Assembly (NCBI RefSeq): GCF_964253025.1
Contig: NZ_CAXUQC020000001.1
Coordinates: forward strand, 620,001-684,000
DNA: 64,000 bases
Direction of reading: 5' to 3'
From: Rhizobacter sp964253025
GTDB lineage: Bacteria; Pseudomonadota; Gammaproteobacteria; Burkholderiales; Burkholderiaceae_C
Shown: piece by piece, positions 25,285-33,551 of the stretch
Numbering within the stretch: the first letter of the stretch is position 1
How the letters are laid out: every line of letters starts with the position of its first letter
Notes under the pieces: generated by a model
What the model was told of the DNA's origin: nothing
The model's input: only the letters and a program-made list of their open reading frames with translations
Databases searched by the model: none
Program-made: the position numbers and the translations under genes

Positions 25285-27837
25285 TCACACATTGCTGGTG
25301 GCGCGCACCTCGCTCAGGCTGGTGACGCCCTGAAGCACTTTCTCGATGCCATCCTGCCGCAAGGTCCGCATGCCCTCCACCTGCGCGCAGGCCAGCAGCT
25401 CTTCCGCCCGGGCACTCGTCTGGATCAGGCGGCGCAGCTCGCGCGAGACGATCATGAGCTCGTGCAGCCCGGCCCGGCCCTTCTGTCCGGTGTTGCCGCA
25501 GTGCTCGCAGCCGGGGCTGTGGAACATCATGATGCGGCCCTCGCGGCCGAAGCGCTCGGTCCAGCTGCGAAACAGGGTGTCGCGGGCGAAGGCCGGGTGG
25601 CCGAGGGGCGCCACGTGCAGGTAGTCGTCGAGCAGTTCGTCCACCTCTTCCTGCGTGGCCGGACGCGAGGTGCGGCAGTGGTTGCACAGGCGGCGCACCA
25701 GACGCTGCGCCAGCACGCCCAGCAGCGAGTCGGCGAAGTTGAAGGGGTCGAGGCCCATGTCGATGAGGCGCGTGACCGTCTCGGGGGCACTGTTGGTGTG
25801 CAAGGTCGAGAGCACGAGGTGGCCGGTGAGCGATGCCTCGATGCCCATCTGCGCGGTTTCCTCGTCGCGCATCTCGCCCACCATGATGACGTCGGGGTCC
25901 GCACGCAGGAAGGCACGCAGCGCCTTGGCGAAGGTCCAGTCGATCTTCGGGTTGACCTGCACCTGGCGCAGGCCGGGCTGGGTGATTTCCACCGGGTCCT
26001 CGGCCGTCCAGATCTTGCGCTCGGGCACGTTGATGTGGCTCAGCGCCGAGTGAAGGGTGGTGGTCTTGCCGGAGCCGGTCGGCCCGACGCACAGCACGAG
26101 GCCGTAGGGGCGCTCCATCACTTCCTTCAGGTGCTCGAGGTTCCAGGGGCTCAGGCCCAGGTTGTCGAGCGGGATGGGCTTGGCCGATGCCAGGATCCGC
26201 ATCACCACGTCTTCCAGGCCGCTGTTGGTCGGGATGGTGGCGACCCGCAGCTCGATCTTGTGCTGCGGCGAGAACTTGGCGAAGTTGATCTTGCCGTCCT
26301 GCGGCTTGCGGCGCTCGGAGATGTCGAGGTCGCACATGATCTTGATGCGGGCGATCAGGGCATTGCGGTAGTTGGGCGGCAGCTCCAGGTGGGTGCGCAG
26401 CAGGCCGTCCTTGCGGAAGCGCACCTTGATCTTGTCCCGCCCCGGGTAGCTCTCGACGTGGATGTCGGAGACGCCGTCCGCATGGGCCTCGATGATCATG
26501 TTGTTGATGAGGCGCACGAGCGAGTTGTCGGACTGCTCGATCTGGCGGTCGTCCTCCGGCGCAAGCGCTTCCAGGCCCTCCTTCTCGAGGGTGGCCATCA
26601 GCTTGTTGGTGTCGTCGATCTCGAAGGGAATGGGATCGGCGGCGTTGACGGCGGCGAAGCGCTGCAGGCTGGCCGCGCCCACCTTCTCGTAGGCGGCGAA
26701 GAGCGTGTCCTCCATGCTGCGGCATTGCGCCAGCACGGGCACGATCTTCATCTGGGTGATGAACTCCACCTCGTCCACCGTGCTGCGTCGGCGCACCGGG
26801 TCGTCGAGCGCGATGACGAGCCGGCCCTCGCGGATCAGCAGGGGCATGACCTGGACCCGCACCGCCACGGCGTAGGGCAGCTTGCGAATGGCTTCTTCCT
26901 CGAACGGGAACGCATCGAGGTTGACGAGCGGGTAGCCCATCTTGCGCGCGAGCGCGGCCTGCAGGTCTTCACGCGAGACGATGCCCATGCGGACCAGGAG
27001 CTCGCCGAGCGGCACGCTGCGGTCCTGTGCCTGCTGGGCGAGGGCGTCCTGCAGTTGCTGCTCGGTGACCATGCCCAGCGAGGTGAGGGCTTCGCCGATG
27101 CGCACCATCGGCATGCTGGCCTGCTTGTCGATCGCCTCGAGCAGCTGGTCGGGCGTGACCACCTGCCGCATGAGCAGGATGTCGCCGAGCTTCTGGTTGC
27201 GAAGGCGCTGCTGGACGTCCGCGGCTTCCTCGATCTGCTGAACAGTGGCGGCCTTGTGGGCCACGAGCAGTTCGCCGATGCGCGGGCCGACCTCGAAGGA
27301 AGTGTAGGCGTTGCGCGGCACGAAGAGGCGCTGCACGCTGCCGTCGGCATCCACTGGCGGGAAGAGGAAGAGCCCGTGGGCGTTCTCGACGTGGCCGATG
27401 GTGTCGCCTTCGAGTTCGCCGCCGCCCGGCAAGGCGATGCGGTACGGGGTGGCCGGCCGCTGCTCCAGCATGTCGGCCGCGGGGTCGGCGCGTGGCTCGC
27501 GCACGGGTTGAAGGGGATCGAGCACGCGCAGCGAGCGGAACTGGCTGAAGCGCAGCGGCATCGTCGTGCGGGCAGGGGGCACCTGGACGTGGGCGACGAA
27601 GTCGTCCGGCACGAAGAAGATGAGCCGGCCGTTGACCTTCTTGCCGTTCACGCCGACGAATTCGCAACGCTGCGCCTGGCTCTGCTCGAGCGCGTCCGGG
27701 TAGGCGGCGAAGGGCGGCGTGGGCCAGCGGAAGGCCACGTGCTGCACCTTCTCCACCGGTGGGGCGGGGGGCTTGGGCTTGAAGATCGGCGTGTCGCCGT
27801 CGAAGTCGAGGTTGACGAAGTCGGATAGATCGGACAC
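25285..27837 (-). CDS. GspE/PilB/MshE-family secretion ATPase with N-terminal MshEN-like repeats
   Basis: The 850-residue protein has an unusual N-terminal extension (about 1-180). Four tandem repeats of the pattern LGELLV..G.VT..QL..A...Q follow (about 185-300); repeats 3 and 4 (RIGEALTSLGMVTEQQLQDAL and PLGELLVRMGIVSREDLQAAL) look like a c-di-GMP-binding MshEN motif pair. The ATPase core has Walker A GPTGSGKT (585-592), DPDVIMVGEMRDEET, STLHTN, and CNHC/CEHC zinc cysteines. It is an assembly ATPase for a type II secretion or type IV pilus-like machine, but no gspD/F/G neighbours are present. The GTG at 27837 is preferred (a GAGGA site about 10 nt upstream and direct start of conserved sequence); an ATG at 27915 is an alternative. 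Confidence 0.85.
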   Translation of the reverse strand: MSDLSDFVNLDFDGDTPIFKPKPPAPPVEKVQHVAFRWPTPPFAAYPDALEQSQAQRCEFVGVNGKKVNGRLIFFVPDDFVAHVQVPPARTTMPLRFSQFRSLRVLDPLQPVREPRADPAADMLEQRPATPYRIALPGGGELEGDTIGHVENAHGLFLFPPVDADGSVQRLFVPRNAYTSFEVGPRIGELLVAHKAATVQQIEEAADVQQRLRNQKLGDILLMRQVVTPDQLLEAIDKQASMPMVRIGEALTSLGMVTEQQLQDALAQQAQDRSVPLGELLVRMGIVSREDLQAALARKMGYPLVNLDAFPFEEEAIRKLPYAVAVRVQVMPLLIREGRLVIALDDPVRRRSTVDEVEFITQMKIVPVLAQCRSMEDTLFAAYEKVGAASLQRFAAVNAADPIPFEIDDTNKLMATLEKEGLEALAPEDDRQIEQSDNSLVRLINNMIIEAHADGVSDIHVESYPGRDKIKVRFRKDGLLRTHLELPPNYRNALIARIKIMCDLDISERRKPQDGKINFAKFSPQHKIELRVATIPTNSGLEDVVMRILASAKPIPLDNLGLSPWNLEHLKEVMERPYGLVLCVGPTGSGKTTTLHSALSHINVPERKIWTAEDPVEITQPGLRQVQVNPKIDWTFAKALRAFLRADPDVIMVGEMRDEETAQMGIEASLTGHLVLSTLHTNSAPETVTRLIDMGLDPFNFADSLLGVLAQRLVRRLCNHCRTSRPATQEEVDELLDDYLHVAPLGHPAFARDTLFRSWTERFGREGRIMMFHSPGCEHCGNTGQKGRAGLHELMIVSRELRRLIQTSARAEELLACAQVEGMRTLRQDGIEKVLQGVTSLSEVRATSNV

Positions 27838-28461
27838 GGGATACGTCCTCAGCACGTGCCGGTGGCCACCGGCGAACTCGGAACGGCTTGTTCCAACGGT
27901 CATCCTAGGCAGCATCCGATGTTCCCAAGCCCTGATAAGCGGGCCGAATGCTGGGCACTTCGGCGGGCGGTGGCGTGCCGGCTGGTGGCTGACTTGAGGG
28001 CGCGAGCGCTTCGTGCCCTTGATCGAGCGTTGTCTCGGCGGCACGGCCGCGCCGGGTCTCGGCCCGGCAGCCGAAGCACTTTCTTGTCGCGACAAGAAAG
28101 TGCTCAAAGAAACGCCTGAACACCAGCTTCAGCTTATTCGTATCGTTGGTAATGTGAAGGTCTTACGCTCGGTGAAGGCCGAGGACTTGAGCAAGCCAGG
28201 ACGTCTCTCCAGGTCTGCTTGATCAGAAGCTCTCGTGTTCAGGCGCTCGACCGAAAACCCCGCCCTCGCGCCGCGGCGGCCGGCCATCAGCGCAAGGCCG
28301 TGCCGCCGAGCCCAGCAAGCGAAGCGAAGCGCCCCTCAAGCCACCCGCGAGCCCGGGTCTCCCGGGCGACCCGGGGCGCCCCTCGGGGGCAGGAGCGCCA
28401 GCGACTGGGGGGCCAACAATCCCCATGCGACACTCCGGGCTGGTTTCGCTTGACCCTTTTC
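27838..28461. other. Long divergent spacer with a 30-bp palindrome
   Basis: This 624-nt region between the GspE-type and FAD-protein genes holds no convincing gene. Reading frames across it are of low complexity. It carries the perfect palindrome at 28075-28104, an adjacent CAAAGAAA stretch, and GC-rich degenerate sequence at about 28250-28420 that looks like decayed or repetitive DNA. Promoters for both flanking genes must be here. Confidence 0.55.
28075..28104. repeat. Perfect 30-bp palindrome
   Basis: The left half is AGCACTTTCTTGTCG and the right half is its exact reverse complement, with no spacer. It is followed by CAAAGAAACGCC. Palindromes of the form ACTTTCTTT...AAAGAAAGT followed by CAAAGAAA recur as dispersed intergenic elements in many betaproteobacteria, from memory; this looks like a member or relative. 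Confidence 0.7.
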
Positions 28462-29640
28462 ATGAAGCACCTCGTTCTCCTGGGCGGAGGCCCGGCCCAC
28501 CTGCGCGTCCTGCACGAACTGGCGGCCGCGCCGTTGCCGGGTGTGCAGGTGACGCTGGTGGGGCCGCACGGGCGGCATGTGGCGCCGGAGATGGTGGCGG
28601 GCTGGATCACGGGCCGCCATGGCACCGAGGATTGCACCGTGCCGCTGGCGCCGCTGGCCACGAAGGCGCGTGCCGCGTTGATCGACAGCGAGCCGCTCGC
28701 CCTCGATGCCTCCACCCGCCAGCTGGTGCTGGCGAACGGGCACACGCTGCACTACGACGCCCTGAGCATCGACATGCCCGCTGTTCCGGACCGTGACGCC
28801 ATCGCCGGTGCACGGGAGAACGCGCTGTTCCTGCGGCCGTCCGACCAGTTCCTGCGCCTGTGGGGCGCGCTCGTCGCCCTGGCCGACGAGCAGGCGCTGA
28901 GCGTGGTGGTGGTCGGGGGCGACATTCCGGCCATCGAACTCGCCCTCGCCGTTCACCTGCGCCTCGGCAAGCGGGCCCGGGTGGCGCTGGTGACGGGCGG
29001 TGGTCCACCGGCCGGCGATCACCCCCCGGCCTTCCAGCGGCGGGTGCGGCAGGTCCTGAAGCGAGGCCAGGTGACGATCTTCGAAGACCGGTGCGACGCC
29101 ATGTTCGGCAACCAGATGTTGCTCGCGCACGGGATGCGGCTCGCCTGCGATGCGCCGCTGGTGGCGCAACCCGCGGGTGCGCCTCGCTGGGTGCCCGACA
29201 GCGGCCTGGCCCAGGGCGCCGGCGGGCTGCTGGAAGTGGGGCCGACGTGCCAGAGCCGCTCTCATCCCGAGGTCTTCGTGGTGGGTGAGCTGGCCGTGGC
29301 GCCGGGTGCCGCGCCGCCGGCGCACGCCGGGGTCCCCTGGCGTGATGGCTCGCCGCTCGGTTTGAACTTGCGCCGGTTCCTCGCGGGTGGCGCCCTGGTC
29401 GGCCGGGCGGCGCCGCAGCGCGGGCTGTGGCTCCTCGATGCCGGCCAGGGCCGCGCCTTGGCGGGGTGGCGTTCGCTGGCGGTCGAAGGCCGCTGGGTCG
29501 GTTGGCTGAAGGAGCGCGCCGAGCGGCGCCGTGTGGTCGCGGCCAGCGGCTCGGAGCCGCGCGCCGTGGCGCCGCCCGAGCCGGCCGTCGTGCCCGTGGC
29601 GCCCGTGCCGGGCACGGACGAAACCCAGTCCGGTCGCTGA
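28462..29640 (+). CDS. FAD/NAD(P)-dependent oxidoreductase, SelD-N-terminal-like
   Basis: The 392-residue protein starts MKHLVLLGGGPAHLRVLHELA, a Rossmann dinucleotide-binding motif. It continues with VTLVGPHGRHVAPEMVAGWITG and a second nucleotide-binding block VVVVGGDIPAIELALAVHLRLG, close to type II NADH dehydrogenase folds. This pattern (GGGPAH..VL, ...S.MVPG-like) is that of proteins otherwise fused to the N-terminus of selenide,water dikinase SelD. Standalone versions exist with unknown function. The C-terminal 30 residues are Pro/Val-rich. The SelD part is absent here. A SenA-like gene occurs in the same window 27 kb away, which makes a selenium link possible but unproven. Confidence 0.72.
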   Translation: MKHLVLLGGGPAHLRVLHELAAAPLPGVQVTLVGPHGRHVAPEMVAGWITGRHGTEDCTVPLAPLATKARAALIDSEPLALDASTRQLVLANGHTLHYDALSIDMPAVPDRDAIAGARENALFLRPSDQFLRLWGALVALADEQALSVVVVGGDIPAIELALAVHLRLGKRARVALVTGGGPPAGDHPPAFQRRVRQVLKRGQVTIFEDRCDAMFGNQMLLAHGMRLACDAPLVAQPAGAPRWVPDSGLAQGAGGLLEVGPTCQSRSHPEVFVVGELAVAPGAAPPAHAGVPWRDGSPLGLNLRRFLAGGALVGRAAPQRGLWLLDAGQGRALAGWRSLAVEGRWVGWLKERAERRRVVAASGSEPRAVAPPEPAVVPVAPVPGTDETQSGR

Positions 29641-29731
29641 GGCGGCGCCCGCCTGGCCCGGCCACCCGGGTCGGAACGGTGGCACACTCGATCCGCGGCC
29701 GCCTGCATTCCGGGCGCCGGCCTCACGACCG

Positions 29732-30517
29732 ATGCCCATCCACTACCTGCGCGGACTCACGGGGAAGCACCGCAGCCCCGAAGGCAACCTCGGGCTCGCC
29801 CGCTTCCTCGCGTTCAATGCAGGGGCGGTGAATGCCGGTGGCTTCCTCGCCGTCGGCCAGTACACCTCGCACATGTCGGGCATCGTGGCGTCCATCTCGG
29901 ACAACCTCGTGCTGGGCGAGCTGCAGCTGGTGTTCGGTGCGCTGGCAGCCCTGTTCTTCTTCATCGGCGGTGCCGCGACGTCGGCGGTGCTGATCCACTG
30001 GGGCCGGCGGCACACGCATCACAGCGAGTACGCCCTGCCGCTGCTGGTCGAGGCGCTGCTGTTGCTGCTCTTCGGGCTGATCGGCGGCAACCTGGCGGGC
30101 CGGGAGTGGCTGTTCGTGCCGGTCACGGTGGCGCTGCTCTGCTTCGTGATGGGGCTGCAGAACGCCATGATCACCAAGCTGTCGAAGGCGGAGATTCGCA
30201 CGACGCACGTCACGGGCATGGTGACGGACATCGGCATCGAGCTCGGCAAGCTCCTCTACTGGAACCGCACGGCGCACGCCCACGCGGGCAAGGTGGTGGC
30301 CGACCGCCGCAAGCTCTGGGTCTGGGGGCCGATGGTCGGCCTCTTCTTCCTGGGCGGCCTGGTCGGGGCCTACGGCTTCAAGTACCTCGGCTTCGTGTCG
30401 ACCCTGCCGCTCGCGGCGCTGCTGGTGGGGCTCGCAGCGGTGCCGCTGCTCGATGAACTGCAGGCCCGCTGGGGGGGAACGGGTCCCGGGTCACCGGGCG
30501 CCGCGCCGCCGCCCTGA
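29732..30517 (+). CDS. YoaK-like DUF1275 membrane protein
   Basis: The 261-residue protein has six hydrophobic segments. Conserved blocks of the DUF1275/YoaK family include LAFNAGAVNAGGFLAVGQYTSHMSG near the start and VMGLQNAMITKLSKAEIRTTHVTGMVTDIGIELG in the middle, the latter being the family's most diagnostic stretch. No transport substrate or enzymatic activity is established. It follows the FAD oxidoreductase gene by 91 nt on the same strand. Confidence 0.9.
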   Translation: MPIHYLRGLTGKHRSPEGNLGLARFLAFNAGAVNAGGFLAVGQYTSHMSGIVASISDNLVLGELQLVFGALAALFFFIGGAATSAVLIHWGRRHTHHSEYALPLLVEALLLLLFGLIGGNLAGREWLFVPVTVALLCFVMGLQNAMITKLSKAEIRTTHVTGMVTDIGIELGKLLYWNRTAHAHAGKVVADRRKLWVWGPMVGLFFLGGLVGAYGFKYLGFVSTLPLAALLVGLAAVPLLDELQARWGGTGPGSPGAAPPP

Positions 30518-30546
30518 GGCGGCCCGCCCGGCGCTGGTCAAAGCCA

Positions 30547-31479
30547 TCACTTGTTGGGCCGGAAGGTGATGATCACGGGCGAGATGACTCGCCCGTCGAT
30601 GTCACGCGGCAGCCGCTCGGTCTTGTCGATGGCCCGCAGCACCGCATCGTCCCACTCCCGCACGCCGCTGCTCTTCACGAGCTTGCGACCGGTGATGGTG
30701 CCATCGGGCGCCTGACGTACCTCGACCTCGGCGGTGGGATTGCCGTTGAGCTCGGTGGTGAGCGTGATGTTCGGCTCGACCGCCGCGCGGATGCGGCCAC
30801 CATAGGTCGACGAGGGCCCCGCCGTCTGCGCGGCGCGCCCGCCCGGCGAGCCGTTCTCGGCGCCGGCCTGGGCCAGGATGCGCTTGAGCTGGGCGTCGCG
30901 TTGGGCATCGAGCTTGGCCTGCCGTGCGGCGTCCTGCTTCTTCTTCTCGGCCAGCAACTGCTTCTCGCGAAGCTGCTCTTCCTTCTCGCGCTTTTCCTCG
31001 GCGAGCTTCTCCTGGCGCTCCTTCTCTTTTTCCTTCTCTTTCTCTTTCTCGCGCTTCTCGCGCAGCTGCTCTTCCTTCAGCTGCTTTTCCTTGCGCGCCT
31101 TTTCCTTTTCCTTCTCGATGGCGATCTGGGGATCGGGGGCGGGTTTCGGGGGCGGGGCCTCGACCGGCTTGGGCGGCGGCGGAGGCGGCTCCGGCTCCGG
31201 CGCGGGCTTCGGCGGAACGGGCGCCGGCTCGGGCTCGACCGCCTCGATCTTCTGCGCGGCGATCTGGGGCACCGCGGCCCACAGCTCGGCCTCGATGCCG
31301 GCCGGATCGCTCGAATTCCAGTTCACGCTGAAGGTGAGGGCGGCGACCAGCAGCGCGTGCGCGCCGAGCGCGAACAGCAGGCCCCGGCCCATGCCTTCGG
31401 GCGCGCGAGGCAGCAGATCGTCCCGGCGTGCGCCGGGCAGCTGGGTATCCTGCATCGGGGGATGGCGGGAGTCAAACAC
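30547..31479 (-). CDS. tolA: TolA, cell-envelope integrity protein
   Basis: The 310-residue protein has one N-terminal membrane helix (about residues 33-52, LLFALGAHALLVAALTF) and a Pro/Glu-rich stretch. A long Lys/Glu/Arg alpha-helical domain follows (about 120-205, with EKEKEKEKE runs), then a globular C-terminal TolA/TonB-like domain (about 225-310). TolA links the inner-membrane TolQR motor to Pal and TolB at the outer membrane during constriction. The GTG start overlaps the tolR stop by 8 bp; an ATG at 31455 is an alternative start. tolB and pal lie outside the window if they follow the usual order. Confidence 0.9.
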   Translation of the reverse strand: MFDSRHPPMQDTQLPGARRDDLLPRAPEGMGRGLLFALGAHALLVAALTFSVNWNSSDPAGIEAELWAAVPQIAAQKIEAVEPEPAPVPPKPAPEPEPPPPPPKPVEAPPPKPAPDPQIAIEKEKEKARKEKQLKEEQLREKREKEKEKEKEKERQEKLAEEKREKEEQLREKQLLAEKKKQDAARQAKLDAQRDAQLKRILAQAGAENGSPGGRAAQTAGPSSTYGGRIRAAVEPNITLTTELNGNPTAEVEVRQAPDGTITGRKLVKSSGVREWDDAVLRAIDKTERLPRDIDGRVISPVIITFRPNK

Positions 31480-31897
31480 CGGTGCTCTTCACCGACAGTC
31501 CGACGCGCTGCACACCGGCACGTTGCAGCGTGTCCATCACCTTCACCACCACCTCGTACTTGACCGCGCGGTCGGCCGAAATGACCACGGGGGCCTGGTC
31601 GTTGCCCTGCTGGAGCGCGAGCACGCGTTCGCGCAGGTTCTTCATCGTGGCTGTGCCGTCATCCTTGTTGTCCAGGCGCAGCTTCAGGCTTTCGTCCTTG
31701 GCGATCACGACCTCGATGACATGCTGTGGTTGCTGCTTGCTCTTGCCCACCGTGGGCAGATCCACCACGCCCGGCGTGATGAGCGGGGCGCTGACCATGA
31801 AGATGATCAGCAGCACGAGCATCACGTCGATGAACGGCACCATGTTCATCTCGGCGATGGTGCGGCGGCGCGAGCCGCGTCCGGCGACGGCAGGCAT
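31472..31897 (-). CDS. tolR: TolR/ExbD-family proton channel subunit
   Basis: The 141-residue protein has one membrane helix with the key Asp: MVPFIDVMLVLLIIFMVSAPLI, where PFIDVM carries the proton-coupling Asp. The periplasmic part has RAVKYEVVVKVMDTLQRAGV near the end, typical of TolR. It starts just after tolQ with a 2-nt gap and overlaps tolA by 8 bp. It works with TolQ to harness the proton gradient for TolA. Confidence 0.95.
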   Translation of the reverse strand: MPAVAGRGSRRRTIAEMNMVPFIDVMLVLLIIFMVSAPLITPGVVDLPTVGKSKQQPQHVIEVVIAKDESLKLRLDNKDDGTATMKNLRERVLALQQGNDQAPVVISADRAVKYEVVVKVMDTLQRAGVQRVGLSVKSTGV

Positions 31898-31899
31898 GG

Positions 31900-32622
31900 T
31901 CAGCGGCCCATGCCGGCGGCGGCAGCACCGGTGCCGGGCGAGGCGGGAATGGGGTGGCCGGCGTTGCGCTGCAGGATGTTCGAGAACTCCTCGGTGAAGG
32001 TGTCCATCTGCATGGCGATGCGGTCGATGTCGCGGGCGAACCGGTTGTAGGCGATCACTGCCGGGATGGCGGCGAAGAGGCCGATGGCCGTGGCGACCAG
32101 CGCCTCGGCAATGCCGGGGGCGACGGTGGCGAGCGACACCTGCTGCAGGTTCGACAGGCCGACGAAGGCGTGCATGATGCCCCACACGGTGCCGAAGAGA
32201 CCCACGTACGGCGAGACCGAGCCCACGGTGGCGAGGAACGAGAGGTTGGACTCCACGGTGTCGAGCTCGCGCTGCAGGCTGGCCCGCATGGCGCGGCGGG
32301 CGCCGTCGAGGAGGGCGGCCGGGTCGACCACGCGACGCTCGCGCAGCTTCATGAACTCGCGCATGCCCGAGGCGAAGATGCGCTCCATCGGGGCGCCGTC
32401 GGCTCGCTGTGCCGCGTCGTTGTAGAGGTCGTTCAGGTTGCGCCCGGTCCAGAAGTCCCGTTCGAACTCTTCGTTGGTGTTGCGCACCTTGCGCAGGCCG
32501 AAGAGCTTGCCGAAGATGACGGTCCAGCTGGCCAGTGAGGTGAGCAGCAGCCCGGCCATCACGAGCTTGACGACGAAGCTCGCGTTGAGGATGAGCGAAA
32601 CGATCGAGAAATCTTGGTTCAT
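31900..32622 (-). CDS. tolQ: TolQ/ExbB-family proton channel subunit
   Basis: The 240-residue inner-membrane protein has three helices: residues about 14-34, then FLATVGSVSPYVGLFGTVWGIMHAF and GIAEALVATAIGLFAAIPAVIAYN, the two pore helices of TolQ. It starts MNQDFSIVSLILNASFVVKLVMAGL, the usual TolQ start. It forms the pentameric motor with TolR. The gene lies 73 nt downstream of ybgC in the conserved ybgC-tolQRA order. Confidence 0.95.
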   Translation of the reverse strand: MNQDFSIVSLILNASFVVKLVMAGLLLTSLASWTVIFGKLFGLRKVRNTNEEFERDFWTGRNLNDLYNDAAQRADGAPMERIFASGMREFMKLRERRVVDPAALLDGARRAMRASLQRELDTVESNLSFLATVGSVSPYVGLFGTVWGIMHAFVGLSNLQQVSLATVAPGIAEALVATAIGLFAAIPAVIAYNRFARDIDRIAMQMDTFTEEFSNILQRNAGHPIPASPGTGAAAAGMGR

Positions 32623-32695
32623 TGAGAGGGGGTCCGTCTCGGAGGTCGCGGGAGTCTGACGCTTTCGGGCGCCGCTTGTTCCGCGGAGGGGAAGA

Positions 32696-33118
32696 TTATC
32701 GCGGTGTCGCCACCAGTCCCTCGAGCAGTTCGGCGGGAATGCGGCGGGGTTTGAAACTGTCGGTATCCACACAGCCGATGCGGATGCGGCCTTCGCAAAG
32801 GCGTTCGCCCCCCCGCCAGGCGACCTGGGCGATGTCGAGCGATGCCCGGCCGGCGTCCTGCACGTCGACCGTCACCTGGAGCACGTCGTCCAGCCGGGCC
32901 GGGCGCAGGTAGCGCACCTGGGTCTCGGCGACGACGAACATGACCCGCTGCGCCGCGCGCAGGGTCTCCTGTTCGAAGCCGCGCGCGCGCAGCCACTCGG
33001 TGCGGGCGCGCTCGAAGAACTTCAGGTAGTTGGCGTAGAACACCACGCCCCCGGCGTCGGTGTCTTCCCAGTAGATGCGGACGGGGTGCGTGAAATGGGC
33101 GGCGTGGGCGTCGGTCAT
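32696..33118 (-). CDS. ybgC: YbgC-type acyl-CoA thioesterase (tol-pal associated)
   Basis: The 140-residue hotdog-fold thioesterase carries the family motif YWEDTDAGGVVFYANYLKFFERARTEWL with the catalytic Asp, then VVAETQVRYLRPARLDDVLQV. YbgC hydrolyses acyl-CoA or acyl-ACP thioesters and is genetically tied to tolQRAB-pal through envelope lipid metabolism. It starts upstream of tolQ in the conserved order; the ATG at 33118 begins the recognisable fold. Confidence 0.93.
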   Translation of the reverse strand: MTDAHAAHFTHPVRIYWEDTDAGGVVFYANYLKFFERARTEWLRARGFEQETLRAAQRVMFVVAETQVRYLRPARLDDVLQVTVDVQDAGRASLDIAQVAWRGGERLCEGRIRIGCVDTDSFKPRRIPAELLEGLVATPR

Positions 33119-33158
33119 GGGGGCGGTGCCGCCCGCAGGGTGCGGGCCGGACCGCGAA

Positions 33159-33551
33159 TTATGGCAAGACGCGCTTGTACGTCGGGCCCCACAACGGATG
33201 GCCCTGCTCGGAGCGGCTGAGCGCGAAGGAAGGATCCGCCTTGCGGGCATCGCGGAAGGCAGCCTCGCAGCGCGTGGCTCGGTTGCTGGTGCAGTAGATG
33301 AAAGCCAGGTGCTTGTGGGCCGCCGCGGCATCGCGCGGCGAGACCAGGCCGGCTTGCAAGGCGGCGCCCAGTTGCTTCTCGGACTCGGCGTACTGGCCGT
33401 CCTCGTAGGCGCGAATGCCGGCGAGCAGCGCTTTCTCGGCGGGGCGGCTCGTGACGTCGAGCAGGCCGACGGGAACTTCCGGCGGCTGCGCGCAGCCGCC
33501 AGCGAGCAGGAGCACCGCGAACGACAGGGCAGACGACAGGGCTTTGATCAT
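33159..33551 (-). CDS. TssQ-like T6SS-associated lipoprotein
   Basis: The 130-residue protein has a lipoprotein signal (MIKALSSALSFAVLLLAGGC, Cys20). One TPR-like helical region follows: ALLAGIRAYEDGQYAESEKQLGAAL, AAAAHKHLAFIYCTSNRATRCEAAFRDARKADPSFALS, and the end SEQGHPLWGPTYKRVLP. The pattern matches lipoproteins annotated TssQ in Burkholderiales type VI loci (from memory). Here no tss genes are nearby; it overlaps the Ser/Thr kinase gene by ATGA, so the two are translationally coupled. It may report outer-membrane state to the kinase, which is inference. Confidence 0.7.
   Translation of the reverse strand: MIKALSSALSFAVLLLAGGCAQPPEVPVGLLDVTSRPAEKALLAGIRAYEDGQYAESEKQLGAALQAGLVSPRDAAAAHKHLAFIYCTSNRATRCEAAFRDARKADPSFALSRSEQGHPLWGPTYKRVLP

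Noticed and set aside
23181..25325. Long plus-strand open frame opposite the chemoreceptor
   Set aside because: Composition is that of a shadow frame, and the chemoreceptor on the other strand is unmistakable.
25462..27828. Long plus-strand open frame opposite the GspE-type gene
   Set aside because: Antisense shadow: no motifs, His/Val/Gly-rich composition, and a clear ATPase on the opposite strand.
27838..28107. Longer N-terminus for the GspE-type protein
   Set aside because: The extra 90 residues are low-complexity and run through the 30-bp palindrome. A ribosome-binding site supports the GTG at 27837.
30960..31100. EK/EKR codon repeats inside tolA as a tandem repeat element
   Set aside because: It encodes the expected charged helix of TolA and is a normal coding feature.
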